From contig DFEB01000031.1 of the NCBI GenBank assembly GCA_002368605.1, positions 1,938 to 65,937 of the forward strand: a stretch of 64,000 bases of DNA, given 5' to 3'. The stretch comes from Treponema sp. UBA3813. GTDB taxonomy: Bacteria > Spirochaetota > Spirochaetia > Treponematales > Treponemataceae. How positions within the stretch are numbered: the stretch's first letter is position 1; each line of letters starts with the position of its first letter. Position numbers and translations under genes: made by a program. The notes beneath the pieces were generated by a model. That model was given only the letters and a program-made list of their open reading frames with translations. It ran no database searches and was not told the origin of the DNA. This document shows positions 26,260-34,885 of this stretch, one piece after another.

Positions 26260-27034
26260 ATTGCAACCTCTGCTGCAGGGCTTCAATCGTCTTTGTGAGA
26301 CGATTCTTTTCTTTTTCGAGTTTTTCGCGTGGGTCGCCGCTCTTGGCCTTTTTCATGAGTTCCGTAACCGTGTCCGGGGATTTTCCGCCGAGAATCGACT
26401 GAGTAGCCGCCGCCCTGTCTTCGGGCTTTTTGAGCATGGCCACCTTTTTCATGTTGTCGAATCCAAGAGCAGGATTGACTTCCACGGCCCCCAGTTTTGT
26501 GATGTCTTTTGCGGTGTTTCGCGGCAGGCAGAGAACGCGGTCAAGATAATCTTCGTAGCGGATGTTGGCTTTTTCGCAGAGTTTGTGAGCCTCGGCCAGC
26601 AATTTTCCGAATTCCTGCATGAGTTTGCCGTTTACTTCCATATATTCTTTGCGGATTTTTTCGGTGAGTTCCTTAAGCTCCGGGGAATCTTCGATATCGA
26701 TTTTGTAGATTCCCAATTCCTCGGCCTTTTGAAGAAGAGCGTGGAAGCGTGCCCAGAATGCCTGATTGTGAACGCGAGTACCTTTCATGGGGAGCTTTCC
26801 ACCGGTTTCAGCCAAAAATTCCTCGGTCAAAAGATGATGGGTGTACTCGTGAATCGCCGTATAGATAAGCTGCATGTCGCTCTTGAAATTCTTGTTGTGG
26901 AGAAGGATTTCGTGAGTCTCCGGCTTGTAAAGACCGTTGACCCTCGTGCTTTCCTTTCCAGTCATTGTGACCGTAAATTCCAAGTCAGTATTTTCGATTT
27001 GCAAAAGCTTCTGTTTGATTTCTTCGTTGTCCAT
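26231..27034 (-). CDS. Putative zinc metallopeptidase-like protein with HEYTHH motif
   Basis: 267 residues from the ATG at 27034; an upstream TTG adds four residues. IYTAIHEYTHHLLTEE holds a gluzincin-like HExxH pair with an extra His, and the preceding segment (ESTRVNGLYKPETHEILLHNKN) looks like a small-protease strand set. The rest is helical, with a charged coiled coil at the end (LEKEKNRLTKTIEALQQRLQ). No signal peptide, so cytoplasmic. I cannot place it in a named family; SprT-like and M78-like fold is possible. Next on the same strand is the Ser/Gln-rich secreted protein. Confidence 0.6.
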   Translation of the reverse strand: MDNEEIKQKLLQIENTDLEFTVTMTGKESTRVNGLYKPETHEILLHNKNFKSDMQLIYTAIHEYTHHLLTEEFLAETGGKLPMKGTRVHNQAFWARFHALLQKAEELGIYKIDIEDSPELKELTEKIRKEYMEVNGKLMQEFGKLLAEAHKLCEKANIRYEDYLDRVLCLPRNTAKDITKLGAVEVNPALGFDNMKKVAMLKKPEDRAAATQSILGGKSPDTVTELMKKAKSGDPREKLEKEKNRLTKTIEALQQRLQYVEESLEQL

Positions 27035-27115
27035 TTTTGACCCCAAAATTCCTTTTTCCGTGATTTTTCAAAAGAATTATACAGATTTTCGCTGATTTTG
27101 GATATATTTACATCC

Positions 27116-27144
27116 TTGCAAGCACTGCGACAAAGTAATAAAAT
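27116..27144 (+). promoter_or_regulatory. Promoter of murE-ddl
   Basis: TTGCAA (27116-27121), 17 bp, TAAAAT (27139-27144). The murE ATG at 27173 is preceded by GGGTGGG. Confidence 0.65.
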
Positions 27145-27172
27145 AAAAGAATCTTTTCGTTTGGGTGGGAAT

Positions 27173-28951
27173 ATGACGAAAAATCTTTTCGACGCACTTT
27201 CTTCTATTAAGTACACCATCGTTGCTTCTGACGGCAAAACTCCGCTAAGCCAGAAGGACACTCCGAATCCAGAAATTTCTTCACTGGTTTTTGACAGCCG
27301 TGACGTAAAGCCAGGCTCGCTTTTTTTTGCCCTTCCTGGCACCCACACCACGGGCAATGTTTTTATCCCCAAGGCAATCGAAAACGGAGCGGCAGCGATT
27401 GTTTTTGAAAGTGAATTATCAGTTAGCAGTGAGCACTTAGCAGTTAGCAATTCGCAGGGGAAAGCGGTTCAGGCACAGCCTTCACCGAGACTCGCTCAAA
27501 ACTCACCTCGTGAGTTTTGCCCCGCAAGCGGGTCGCTCCCTATTCCCCACGCTCCAGTTTTCATCCGTGTTGAGGACGCCCGCAAGGTTATGGCTCCCGT
27601 TGCGTCTTCATTTTATGACAATCCTTCTTCAAAACTGGGAATTATCGGCGTGACCGGCACTGAGGGCAAATCTTCCACAGTCTCTTTTGTCTGGCAGCTT
27701 TTGCGCCTTACCGGTCACAAGGCGGGCTTTATTTCCACCGTGCAATATTCTCTGGGTGATGAGGCGATCGCAAATCCCCAGCATCAGACCACGCCAGAGG
27801 CAACGATTATCCAGCGGCAGCTTTATGAGATGGTCGAAAACGGCTGTGAATATGCCGTGGTCGAGACTTCAAGCCACGGTCTTTCTCCAAAACTCAACCG
27901 CACCGGAAATCTTCTTTTTGACTGCGGCATTTTCATGAATGTCACTCTGGAGCATCTTGAATTCCACGGAACTTTCGAACAGTACCGGGACGATAAGGCT
28001 AATCTTTTCCGCAAGCTGGACGAGCACAATCACGAAAAGACAATTCTCGGAAAAAAAGTCACCGTTCCTTCATTCGGAATCGTAAATCTTGAAGATCCAA
28101 GCGCAGAATATTTCATCAAGGCCACAAAACAGCCGGTCTTGGGCTTTACCACCGAGGGCAAGGCCGGAAAATCTGCCGCCGAGGGAGCAGAAGCCGCCCC
28201 ACTGCCCAAAATTCCTGACTCAATCCCGGTTTTGCTGGGCCGCAACATCGCTTCGGCCCGCTTCGGTCTCACCTTCGACATGACCGAGCCTCATGTAATC
28301 GGAAAGGACTCAAAACCGCTTCCTCCCAAAGTCTTCCATGTAAAATCAAGTCTTCCGGGAGCCTTCAACACTTACAATCTCATGGCGGCAATTGAAGCCG
28401 TAAGCCGACTCACTGGCACCGACATCGAAAAAGTCGCCTCCATGGTGGAGCAGCTTGTCCCGGTCAAAGGCCGCATGACCGTAATCGACAAGGGACAGCC
28501 TTTCGAGCTTATCGTAGACTACGCCCACACGCCATCAAGTTTTGAGACAATCTTCCCGCCGCTGCGCCGTCGTTGCTCAGGCAAGATGATTTCCCTCTTC
28601 GGAAGCGGAGGCGAGCGGGACACAAAAAAACGCCCCTTGCAGGGAGAAATTGCCGCCCGCTTCTGTGACATCGTGATTTTGACCGACGAAGACCCCCGCG
28701 GCGAAGACAGCGTTGAGCTTCTCAAAGACATTGCCGTAGGCGCGGAAAAAGCCGGAAAAGTCATGGGAAAAGACCTTTTCATCACGCCGGACAGACCTAC
28801 CGCAATCCGACAGGCCTTCAAAATGGCTGGAAAGGACGACATCGTTCTTCTTTTGGGAAAAGCCCACGAAAACAGCATTATTTACAAAGATAGAGTAATG
28901 CCTTACGACGAAATCGCTGAGGCAGAAAAAGCATTGGGAGAAATATTATGA
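27173..28951 (+). CDS. murE: UDP-MurNAc-tripeptide synthetase with in-frame repeat insertion
   Basis: 592 residues from the ATG at 27173; usual length is about 490. The ATP loop GVTGTEGKSSTVSF, YAVVETSSHGL, VDYAHTPSSFE and GSGGERDTKKR are MurE signatures. The enzyme adds the third amino acid to the peptidoglycan precursor. The acceptor motif reads DEDPR, not the DNPR of meso-diaminopimelate enzymes; spirochaetes use ornithine, so an ornithine enzyme is possible. Residues about 80-128 are extra and encoded by dispersed repeats; a second Ala/Glu/Gly-rich extra stretch lies near residue 330. The ATGA overlap with ddl shows coupling. Confidence 0.9.
   Translation: MTKNLFDALSSIKYTIVASDGKTPLSQKDTPNPEISSLVFDSRDVKPGSLFFALPGTHTTGNVFIPKAIENGAAAIVFESELSVSSEHLAVSNSQGKAVQAQPSPRLAQNSPREFCPASGSLPIPHAPVFIRVEDARKVMAPVASSFYDNPSSKLGIIGVTGTEGKSSTVSFVWQLLRLTGHKAGFISTVQYSLGDEAIANPQHQTTPEATIIQRQLYEMVENGCEYAVVETSSHGLSPKLNRTGNLLFDCGIFMNVTLEHLEFHGTFEQYRDDKANLFRKLDEHNHEKTILGKKVTVPSFGIVNLEDPSAEYFIKATKQPVLGFTTEGKAGKSAAEGAEAAPLPKIPDSIPVLLGRNIASARFGLTFDMTEPHVIGKDSKPLPPKVFHVKSSLPGAFNTYNLMAAIEAVSRLTGTDIEKVASMVEQLVPVKGRMTVIDKGQPFELIVDYAHTPSSFETIFPPLRRRCSGKMISLFGSGGERDTKKRPLQGEIAARFCDIVILTDEDPRGEDSVELLKDIAVGAEKAGKVMGKDLFITPDRPTAIRQAFKMAGKDDIVLLLGKAHENSIIYKDRVMPYDEIAEAEKALGEIL
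27405..27555. repeat. Dispersed-repeat insertion inside murE
   Basis: 27411-27450 is made of ttagcagt and tagcaat units like those at 8690-8725 and 35834-35862. Beyond it are two palindromes: AAAACTCAC/GTGAGTTTT (27499-27519) and CCCGC/GCGGG (27523-27534). The frame stays open through the insert, and the conserved MurE sequence resumes with PVFIRVEDARK. Confidence 0.7.
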
Positions 28952-30078
28952 CAGTTACAGTAATCTACGGCGGAAAATCAGGCGAGCACGAAATTTCTTT
29001 GGTTTCGGCAGCCGCTGTCGCACGAAATATCGACTCAAAGAATAAGGTTCAGCTCATAGCAATCACAAAAAATGGCCGCTGGTTCTTGCAGCCAGAAAGC
29101 GAATTTGAGCGAATCAAGGCCGATTCAAAGGCATCTTTTAAAATCATTGAAGATGAAACGCAAGAAGTGAGCGTGATTCCCGGTGGCGGAAGCAAAAAAA
29201 CTTTCCGCATTGGCGAAAAAATCCTTGCAACAGATGTAGTTTTCCCTGTATTACACGGACCTTTTGGCGAAGATGGCACAATTCAAGGTCTTTTTGAACT
29301 TGTGGATATTCCTTATGTTGGCTGCACAACTCTCGGAAGCGCAGAAACAATGGACAAAGAAAAGACAAAAGTCGTTCTGGAACACGCTGGAATTCCCGTA
29401 GTCCCAGGCCTTTGCGTGCGCCGAAGCGACCTTGCCGACTGGAAGCGATACGACCAGCTTTTGGAGCAGGCTCAGAATGAACTTGGCTTCCCTCTTTTCG
29501 TAAAGCCCTGCGCCGCCGGAAGCTCAGACGGAGCATCTTTGGCAAGAGACTTGCAGCACTTGAACGGCGCGATTATGGAAGCCTTCAACTGGGACGATAA
29601 AATCTTGATCGAAAAAGCCGTGAATGCAAGGGAAATCGAGTGTTCCGTTACAGGGAACCCCACGATTGACGATGATTCCTGCCCGGCAGAAAAACTCACG
29701 GCTTACGGCCCCGGCGAAATCGCTCCAAAGCATGATTTTTACGACTACGACGCAAAATACAACGACCCGGACGGAGCGGATTTACTGATTCCGGCAAATT
29801 TACCGAAAGAAAGATTGGAAGAAGTGCGAGTTCTGGCAAAAAAAGCCTTTGCCGCCCTGGATTTGGCCGGTCTTAGCCGCGTTGACTTTTTCATCGACAA
29901 GGACACGGACAAGCTCTACCTCAACGAAATCAACACCATGCCGGGCTTCACCCAAATCAGCATGTTCCCCAAAATGTGCGCCGCTTTCGGGCTTGATTTT
30001 ACCAGCCTCACAAATCTTTTGATTGACGAGGCGATTGCACGATTCAAGAAAACCCGAAACTTGCAGACATCAAGATAA
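28948..30078 (+). CDS. ddl: D-alanine--D-alanine ligase
   Basis: 376 residues. YGGKSGEHEISLVSA at the start, HGPFGEDGTIQGLFE, GSSDGASLAR and LNEINTMPGFTQISMFPK at the end are the standard ATP-grasp Ddl motifs; the serine/glycine-rich loop and the Glu/Asn metal ligands are intact. It joins two D-Ala for the peptidoglycan precursor. Translation starts inside the murE stop region (ATGA). A strong terminator ends the operon. Confidence 0.95.
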   Translation: MTVTVIYGGKSGEHEISLVSAAAVARNIDSKNKVQLIAITKNGRWFLQPESEFERIKADSKASFKIIEDETQEVSVIPGGGSKKTFRIGEKILATDVVFPVLHGPFGEDGTIQGLFELVDIPYVGCTTLGSAETMDKEKTKVVLEHAGIPVVPGLCVRRSDLADWKRYDQLLEQAQNELGFPLFVKPCAAGSSDGASLARDLQHLNGAIMEAFNWDDKILIEKAVNAREIECSVTGNPTIDDDSCPAEKLTAYGPGEIAPKHDFYDYDAKYNDPDGADLLIPANLPKERLEEVRVLAKKAFAALDLAGLSRVDFFIDKDTDKLYLNEINTMPGFTQISMFPKMCAAFGLDFTSLTNLLIDEAIARFKKTRNLQTSR

Positions 30079-30081
30079 ACG

Positions 30082-30143
30082 AAAAAAGCCGGCTGAATGA
30101 TGAAGTGCACTTCACACTTCAAAACTCAACCGGCTTTTTTTTA
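30082..30143. terminator. Bidirectional terminator between ddl and the DUF799 gene
   Basis: A-run, GCCGG(C)TGA and TCAACCGGC, then T run; the stem is flanked by A and T tracts, so it can work for both convergent operons. The loop also holds a smaller tgaagtgcacttca palindrome. Confidence 0.85.
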
Positions 30144-30158
30144 TTATATTCCTAGCAC

Positions 30159-30848
30159 TTATTTAGCGGCAGAAATATTAACTTTTACGCCCATTGCGCC
30201 TTCTGCACCATCGGCACCATGCTTTGGATGATATTTTCCGTATGGAACATCAGAAAGAGCTCTGTTGTTACACATTACCGCAACAGATACATAGTCTGTT
30301 GTCGCAGTTTTAATGGCATCAGCAGTAAGATTTACGAGAGCTCCAACCAATCCAAATCCACTAACTCGTGCATTTGAAGATGTGTCGCATTTGATTTTTG
30401 CATCGCGCTGGAACAAAATCTCGTTTGTTTTTGTTGACTTGAAAATATACTCGATTTCAATCGTTACAGACGAACCAACGAGAGATTTATCCCATGATTT
30501 GATAATCGTAAAGATTGCCACATCCGCACCGAAAAGCTGACCGAATTTCTTCAAGTCGCCGTCTATGAAGAGCTCTGAATCATAGGCACTTTCGCGCTGC
30601 AAAGTTGCCATTGTAGCGGCAGGCGGAAGGACATAATATCCAGATTCGCAAATCGGCACACTCATTGTCGTATAGAAATAATCCTTTGCGTCAGCAGCCG
30701 AGCTGTTATTAATCGGCGGCATAACCAGCATAACGACAGGATCTTCCTCATACATCTTAGGGAAAGCAACATTTTTCGCTGTGCCACAAGAAGCAAGCAA
30801 GAAGGCAGAAAGAGCGACTGCCAAAGTTATAATCATTGACTTTTTCAT
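30159..30848 (-). CDS. DUF799 (GNA1162-like) lipoprotein
   Basis: 229 residues. Lipidation at the Cys of FLLASCGTAKN. MLVMPPINNSSAADAKDYFYTT and GYYVLPP match DUF799 lipoproteins, which fold like the TolB N-terminal domain and are always found with CsgG-like and DUF4810 lipoproteins. The start overlaps the DUF4810 stop by 4 bp. The set is thought to form an outer-membrane assembly or transport complex; the cargo is unknown. Confidence 0.83.
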   Translation of the reverse strand: MKKSMIITLAVALSAFLLASCGTAKNVAFPKMYEEDPVVMLVMPPINNSSAADAKDYFYTTMSVPICESGYYVLPPAATMATLQRESAYDSELFIDGDLKKFGQLFGADVAIFTIIKSWDKSLVGSSVTIEIEYIFKSTKTNEILFQRDAKIKCDTSSNARVSGFGLVGALVNLTADAIKTATTDYVSVAVMCNNRALSDVPYGKYHPKHGADGAEGAMGVKVNISAAK

Positions 30849-31207
30849 TTTCCAAACCTCTTCAAGATACTGCCGACAAATACTTCTGATTCAGGATAAA
30901 GCTCAACCTCTTTAGCAAGCATTGCCTTACCTTCATCGGTTTTTCCAGACTGCAAAAGCAACCAGCCATAATCAGCATAGATTCCAGGCGGAACTACTCC
31001 GCGAGACTCCTTTTGCTTTTCGACGATTTTCTGATAAGTCTTCGTGAGATCTTCCAAAGACTCGTTATCAGCGTTTTTCAGGTAATGATAGTAATCTTCC
31101 TGATAATCATACCAACTGTACAGTTTTGTGGATCCGCAAGACAAAGCAAGAAATGCAAATGCCGCAATACCTGTCAGTTTAATTGCGTTTACCAATGATT
31201 TTTTCAT
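30845..31207 (-). CDS. DUF4810 lipoprotein
   Basis: 120 residues from the ATG at 31207, which has AGGAGG at a proper distance; a GTG three codons earlier overlaps that site. Lipobox LALSCGS. YSWYDYQEDYYHYLKN and VVPPGIYADYGWLLLQSGK are the DUF4810 core, a small TPR-like fold. Middle gene of the CsgG-DUF4810-DUF799 operon. Confidence 0.83.
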   Translation of the reverse strand: MKKSLVNAIKLTGIAAFAFLALSCGSTKLYSWYDYQEDYYHYLKNADNESLEDLTKTYQKIVEKQKESRGVVPPGIYADYGWLLLQSGKTDEGKAMLAKEVELYPESEVFVGSILKRFGK

Positions 31208-31250
31208 CAGTAACACCTCCTTTTATTTTAAGGCTAAAGCCTCAAATCAC

Positions 31251-32201
31251 TTATTTATCCTGAATGACATAGTTTGAAAGTTTTGCCGAATCAACAGAGC
31301 CTTCCGTTAAATCGACGATGGCATATTCATCCGTAACGGTTGAACCACCCACCATCAGAACTGTAAGTTTTGCAACCTGCTTTCCTGGAAGCTCAATCAT
31401 CATGCCTGTCTGGGGATTTTTAACCTGCTTTCCCCGCTCATAAACAGGAAGCACTGAACCGACTTTAACGCCCTGTTTTGCTCCACCAGCGATAATGATT
31501 CCGTCTTTGTCGTAAGAAAGGAAGTAAGATTTCCAAGGACGATCCATACAAGTCTGCTCGATGTTATCAACAAGTTTTTCGATAGCGGCCGAAATTGCCT
31601 TGTCGCTCAAAGTAGCGTCATATCCCTGAACACCACCCATGCCAAATGTGGTAGAAGAGTTCGTTTCAGCTTCGCCATGACCTTCTTCTGAATAAATAAC
31701 CTGACCCGTGCGCACATCCACCAAGCGAAGGCTTACGCCAGCTTCAACAGTCTGGGTTTTGCTTCGGGAAACAAATCCGACTTCACCCGTTGTTTTTCGT
31801 CCGAATTCAGTAATTGAGCCAATGATAAGATAATCAGCCGGAACTTTCTGGGTGCTTCCGCCGTTCTTTTCGACTTCCGCCTGAATTTTGTCAGCGTCAG
31901 CTCGCTCAAGAAGAATGAACTTACCACGAGCGGCAAGTTTTGCCGAAAGAATATCAACAGCCTGTTTACCGACAGGATCGTTTTCTTTGTCGTAGAATGC
32001 ACCCTTCGCATATTCTGTTTCATTTGAGAAACGAGCGATTGCAACAGTGCGTTTAAGCCCCTGATAGTCCTGAGCATTTGCTTCCTGATTCAATGAACCG
32101 TCAACCTTGTTAACCGTTGTTTTTGCAGTTGAGCCACAGCTGATGAACGATGCCGCAAAAACTGAGAGAATTGCAATTGCTAAAAATTTTGTCAATTTCA
32201 T
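31251..32201 (-). CDS. CsgG/HfaB-family lipoprotein
   Basis: 316 residues from the ATG at 32201 (AGGAGG, 4-bp spacing). Signal peptide with lipobox FISCGST. The core (VAIARFSNETEY; LAARGKFILLERADADKIQAE; ADYLIIGSITEFG; VSLRLVDVRTGQVIYSEEG) is that of CsgG, whose founding member forms the outer-membrane secretion pore for curli. No curli subunit gene is seen, so the complex probably serves another substrate. First gene of the three-gene lipoprotein operon; its upstream region has a run of eight C on the sense strand. Confidence 0.88.
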   Translation of the reverse strand: MKLTKFLAIAILSVFAASFISCGSTAKTTVNKVDGSLNQEANAQDYQGLKRTVAIARFSNETEYAKGAFYDKENDPVGKQAVDILSAKLAARGKFILLERADADKIQAEVEKNGGSTQKVPADYLIIGSITEFGRKTTGEVGFVSRSKTQTVEAGVSLRLVDVRTGQVIYSEEGHGEAETNSSTTFGMGGVQGYDATLSDKAISAAIEKLVDNIEQTCMDRPWKSYFLSYDKDGIIIAGGAKQGVKVGSVLPVYERGKQVKNPQTGMMIELPGKQVAKLTVLMVGGSTVTDEYAIVDLTEGSVDSAKLSNYVIQDK

Positions 32202-32237
32202 AGTTCCTCCTGAAAGTAATTTGAAACTATGTACAAT

Positions 32238-32262
32238 ATTATAACACAAAAATAGGGGGGGG
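32238..32262 (-). promoter_or_regulatory. Promoter of the CsgG operon with homopolymer tract
   Basis: TATAAT at 32243-32238 on the minus strand. Upstream, C8 (32262-32255) lies in the spacer or at the -35 site; the only TTG-type -35 candidate, TTGTAT, is 23 bp from the -10. A change in tract length would change promoter spacing. Confidence 0.5.
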
Positions 32263-32375
32263 TACTATACAAATGTATTTTTATTATTTTAGCTTAAATT
32301 TTTTTTGTTTTTCTCTAAAATTTATTTAAAATATCCAAAAAAAGTGTACAATTCTTTTATATAGAGGAGAATCCT

Positions 32376-33986
32376 ATGTCAGACGCACACGAACCGCTTC
32401 CGCCAGTTCCACATTTTTATCCGGAAGGCTGTTACTTTAAATCCCTCAGCGACATCAAAGACAAAAAAATCGTCGTCATGGGCTTGGGGCTTAACGGCGG
32501 CGGTGAGGCTTCCGTACGCTTTTTCCTGAATCACGGCGCATTCGTTCTTGCCACCGACATGAAAAGCGAGGCTGACTTAAAGACCACGGTGGATTCCCTC
32601 AACAAGGACAAATCTCTGGACACCAGCCGACTCACTTACCGTCTGGGCGAGCACCGCATCGAAGATTTTGAGAATGCCGACTGCGTAATCAAAAATCCAG
32701 GTGTCAAATACGACGGAAACAAATATCTCGCAGCCGCAAAGGCAATCGAAACAGATATTTCGCTCTTTTTGGCATTCAGCAAGGCTCCGATTATTGCCGT
32801 CACTGGCTCAAAAGGCAAGTCCTCAACCGTAAGCGCGATTTATTACGGTCTTAAGCAATCGGGATTCAGCGCTTTTTTGGGCGGAAACATCACGGTCTCG
32901 CCGCTCACTTTTTTGGAGCAAACGGACGAAACCACACCTGTGGTTCTGGAGCTTTCAAGCTGGCAATTGGCTGACCTTCGCGGACGCAAGCTTTTAAAGC
33001 CAAAAGTCTCAATAATCACGAAAATCATCCCTGACCACCAGAATTTCTATCACTCGATGCTGGCCTATGTAAACGATAAAAAACTGATTTACGCAGACCA
33101 GAGCAAAAAAGATTTCGCAATTTTTGACTTCGACTCAGACCCGGCGGCAGACGGCGGAACTTTAATCGACAACTGGGGCGACATTTTCGCAAAAGAATGT
33201 AAGGCCACAATCCTCCGCTACAGCAAAAAAAGTCTTCCCGAAGGCACTTTAGGGGTCTGGCAGGACAAAAAAGGCACGGGATTTGCCCGCCTTTCCACAA
33301 AAATCCTTGATACCCTGCCCCAAGATTACGAAAAAACGACCGAAACTATCCTCAAAGACCTCATCGTTCCCGGAAAGCACATGAGAGCCAATGTTTTGAA
33401 CGCGGCCTTGGTCTTGCGGATTATGGGAGTTTCACCTGAACGGATTATCGAAGTTCTCGGCCGCTGGAACGGAATCGAGCACCGCCTAGAATTCTTCCAC
33501 GAGTGCAAAATCGGAAAGACGACTTACAGATTTTACAACGACTCAGCCGCCACAGTTCCCGAAGCCGCCGCCGAAGCCACGCAAGCTTTCGGAAAGCCAG
33601 TCTATTTTCTTACTGGCGGCACGGACAAAGGCTTGGATTTAAGCCCAATCGCTGAAGGAATTTGCGACAACGGCAGAAATATCGTTCCGAAATCAGTGTA
33701 TCTGCTGGCGGGAAGCGCCACCAACAAAATGATTGGCGACTTCAAAGAAGAGGGCATCGCTTACAAAGGTCCATTCAATTCAATAGAAGAAATGCTTTCA
33801 GCCCTCAAAAGCGACTTGGAAAGCTCCGAAAGCAGCGAAAAAGAGTCTCAGAAACAAACTCAGAATGACGCTCGTAAGCCACAAATCGTTGTCTTTTCGC
33901 CGGGAGCCACCAGCTTCGGCATGTTCAAGAACGAATTCGACCGTGGAAATCAGTTCAAGGCAAAAGTGAAGAAGGTGTTCGGTTAA
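32376..33986 (+). CDS. murD: UDP-MurNAc-L-alanine--D-glutamate ligase
   Basis: 536 residues; the family is usually near 450. KIVVMGLGLNGGGEASVRFF, VIKNPGVKYDGN, AVTGSKGKSSTVSAI (ATP loop) and GIEHRLEFF, then YNDSAATVPEAA are MurD motifs. The enzyme adds D-Glu to UDP-MurNAc-L-Ala. The extra length includes a Ser/Glu/Gln-rich piece near residue 480 (SSESSEKESQKQTQ) before the FSPGATSFGMF motif. A GAGGAGA site and TACAAT -10 box (32347-32352) lie upstream. A DMT transporter follows after 6 bp. Confidence 0.92.
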   Translation: MSDAHEPLPPVPHFYPEGCYFKSLSDIKDKKIVVMGLGLNGGGEASVRFFLNHGAFVLATDMKSEADLKTTVDSLNKDKSLDTSRLTYRLGEHRIEDFENADCVIKNPGVKYDGNKYLAAAKAIETDISLFLAFSKAPIIAVTGSKGKSSTVSAIYYGLKQSGFSAFLGGNITVSPLTFLEQTDETTPVVLELSSWQLADLRGRKLLKPKVSIITKIIPDHQNFYHSMLAYVNDKKLIYADQSKKDFAIFDFDSDPAADGGTLIDNWGDIFAKECKATILRYSKKSLPEGTLGVWQDKKGTGFARLSTKILDTLPQDYEKTTETILKDLIVPGKHMRANVLNAALVLRIMGVSPERIIEVLGRWNGIEHRLEFFHECKIGKTTYRFYNDSAATVPEAAAEATQAFGKPVYFLTGGTDKGLDLSPIAEGICDNGRNIVPKSVYLLAGSATNKMIGDFKEEGIAYKGPFNSIEEMLSALKSDLESSESSEKESQKQTQNDARKPQIVVFSPGATSFGMFKNEFDRGNQFKAKVKKVFG

Positions 33987-33992
33987 TCCATC

Positions 33993-34859
33993 ATGAATAC
34001 CTCTCACCGTTATGAAATCCTGCTGGCATCGGTGATTGCTGCCAGGGCGACTTCCTTTATTTTCAGCAAAATACTCCTTGAAAGCATGGACGCTTTCGCG
34101 CTTCTGGGGATTCGCTTTTTGCTGGCCTTTTTGATTCTCGCACTACTGTTCGCCCGTCATCTCATTCACATTGACCGTCAGGTGCTTTTTTCGGGCTTTG
34201 TCATAGGCTCGCTTTATTTTCTCCTTATGATCTGCGAATTGACCGCCCTCAGGAACACTTATTCTTCAATGGTTTCCCTGCTTGAGAACTGCGCCATAAT
34301 CCTCGTTCCGCTTTTAAACGCCTTCATAACATGGAAAATACCCTCCGCAAAGTCAATTCTCTGCGCGCTGGTTGCCATGTTTGGCGTCGTTTTGCTCACT
34401 TCAAAAGTCGGAAAGGTGTCTGCCAGTATTCTCCTTGCCCTGTGCGCCGCCCTTCTGTATGCCATTGCCATCATCGTCACCGGAAAATTCACCCAGAAAT
34501 CAAAATCAGCTGAAAGCGCCCTTTGCATCGGAATCATTCAGCTCGGCTTCATCGGGATTTTTGCCCTGACCATCTCTTTCATCCGGGGAACTTTTACCTT
34601 TCCGCAAAACGGCTCCCACTGGGCCATGCTTTTGATGCTGGTGATTGTCTGCACAGGATTCGGCTACACCTTACAGCCAGTGGCCCAGTCAAAGGTCTCA
34701 ATTGAGCGCTCAGGTCTTTTCTGCTCCATAAATCCAGCCATTGCAACGATTCTGGGAGTCATCGTCCTTCACGAGCAGTTCGGAATCTTGAGCGTTCTCG
34801 GAATCCTGCTCATCATTTTCAGTATCATGCTTCCCTATCTAAATTTTTCAAAAAAATAA
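33993..34859 (+). CDS. DMT-family (EamA) transporter
   Basis: 288 residues with ten membrane helices in two EamA halves (SFIFSKILLESMDAFALLGIRF; LALCAALLYAIAIIVTGK). The end ATILGVIVLHEQFGILSVLGILLIIFSIML is typical. It probably exports or imports a small metabolite; substrate unknown. It starts 6 bp after murD without a clear ribosome binding site, so it is likely translated by coupling. Confidence 0.87.
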   Translation: MNTSHRYEILLASVIAARATSFIFSKILLESMDAFALLGIRFLLAFLILALLFARHLIHIDRQVLFSGFVIGSLYFLLMICELTALRNTYSSMVSLLENCAIILVPLLNAFITWKIPSAKSILCALVAMFGVVLLTSKVGKVSASILLALCAALLYAIAIIVTGKFTQKSKSAESALCIGIIQLGFIGIFALTISFIRGTFTFPQNGSHWAMLLMLVIVCTGFGYTLQPVAQSKVSIERSGLFCSINPAIATILGVIVLHEQFGILSVLGILLIIFSIMLPYLNFSKK

Positions 34860-34885
34860 GAATTTTGTGCTATACTTTTTAGCGC

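Noticed and set aside
26207..27040. 277-residue plus-strand frame
   Set aside because: It is antisense to the HEYTHH gene and has no ribosome binding site or family motifs; composition is that of a shadow frame.
33820..33880. Ser/Glu-rich stretch of murD as another repeat insertion
   Set aside because: It contains a short agaatgacg match to a repeat word, but the match is too short to call.
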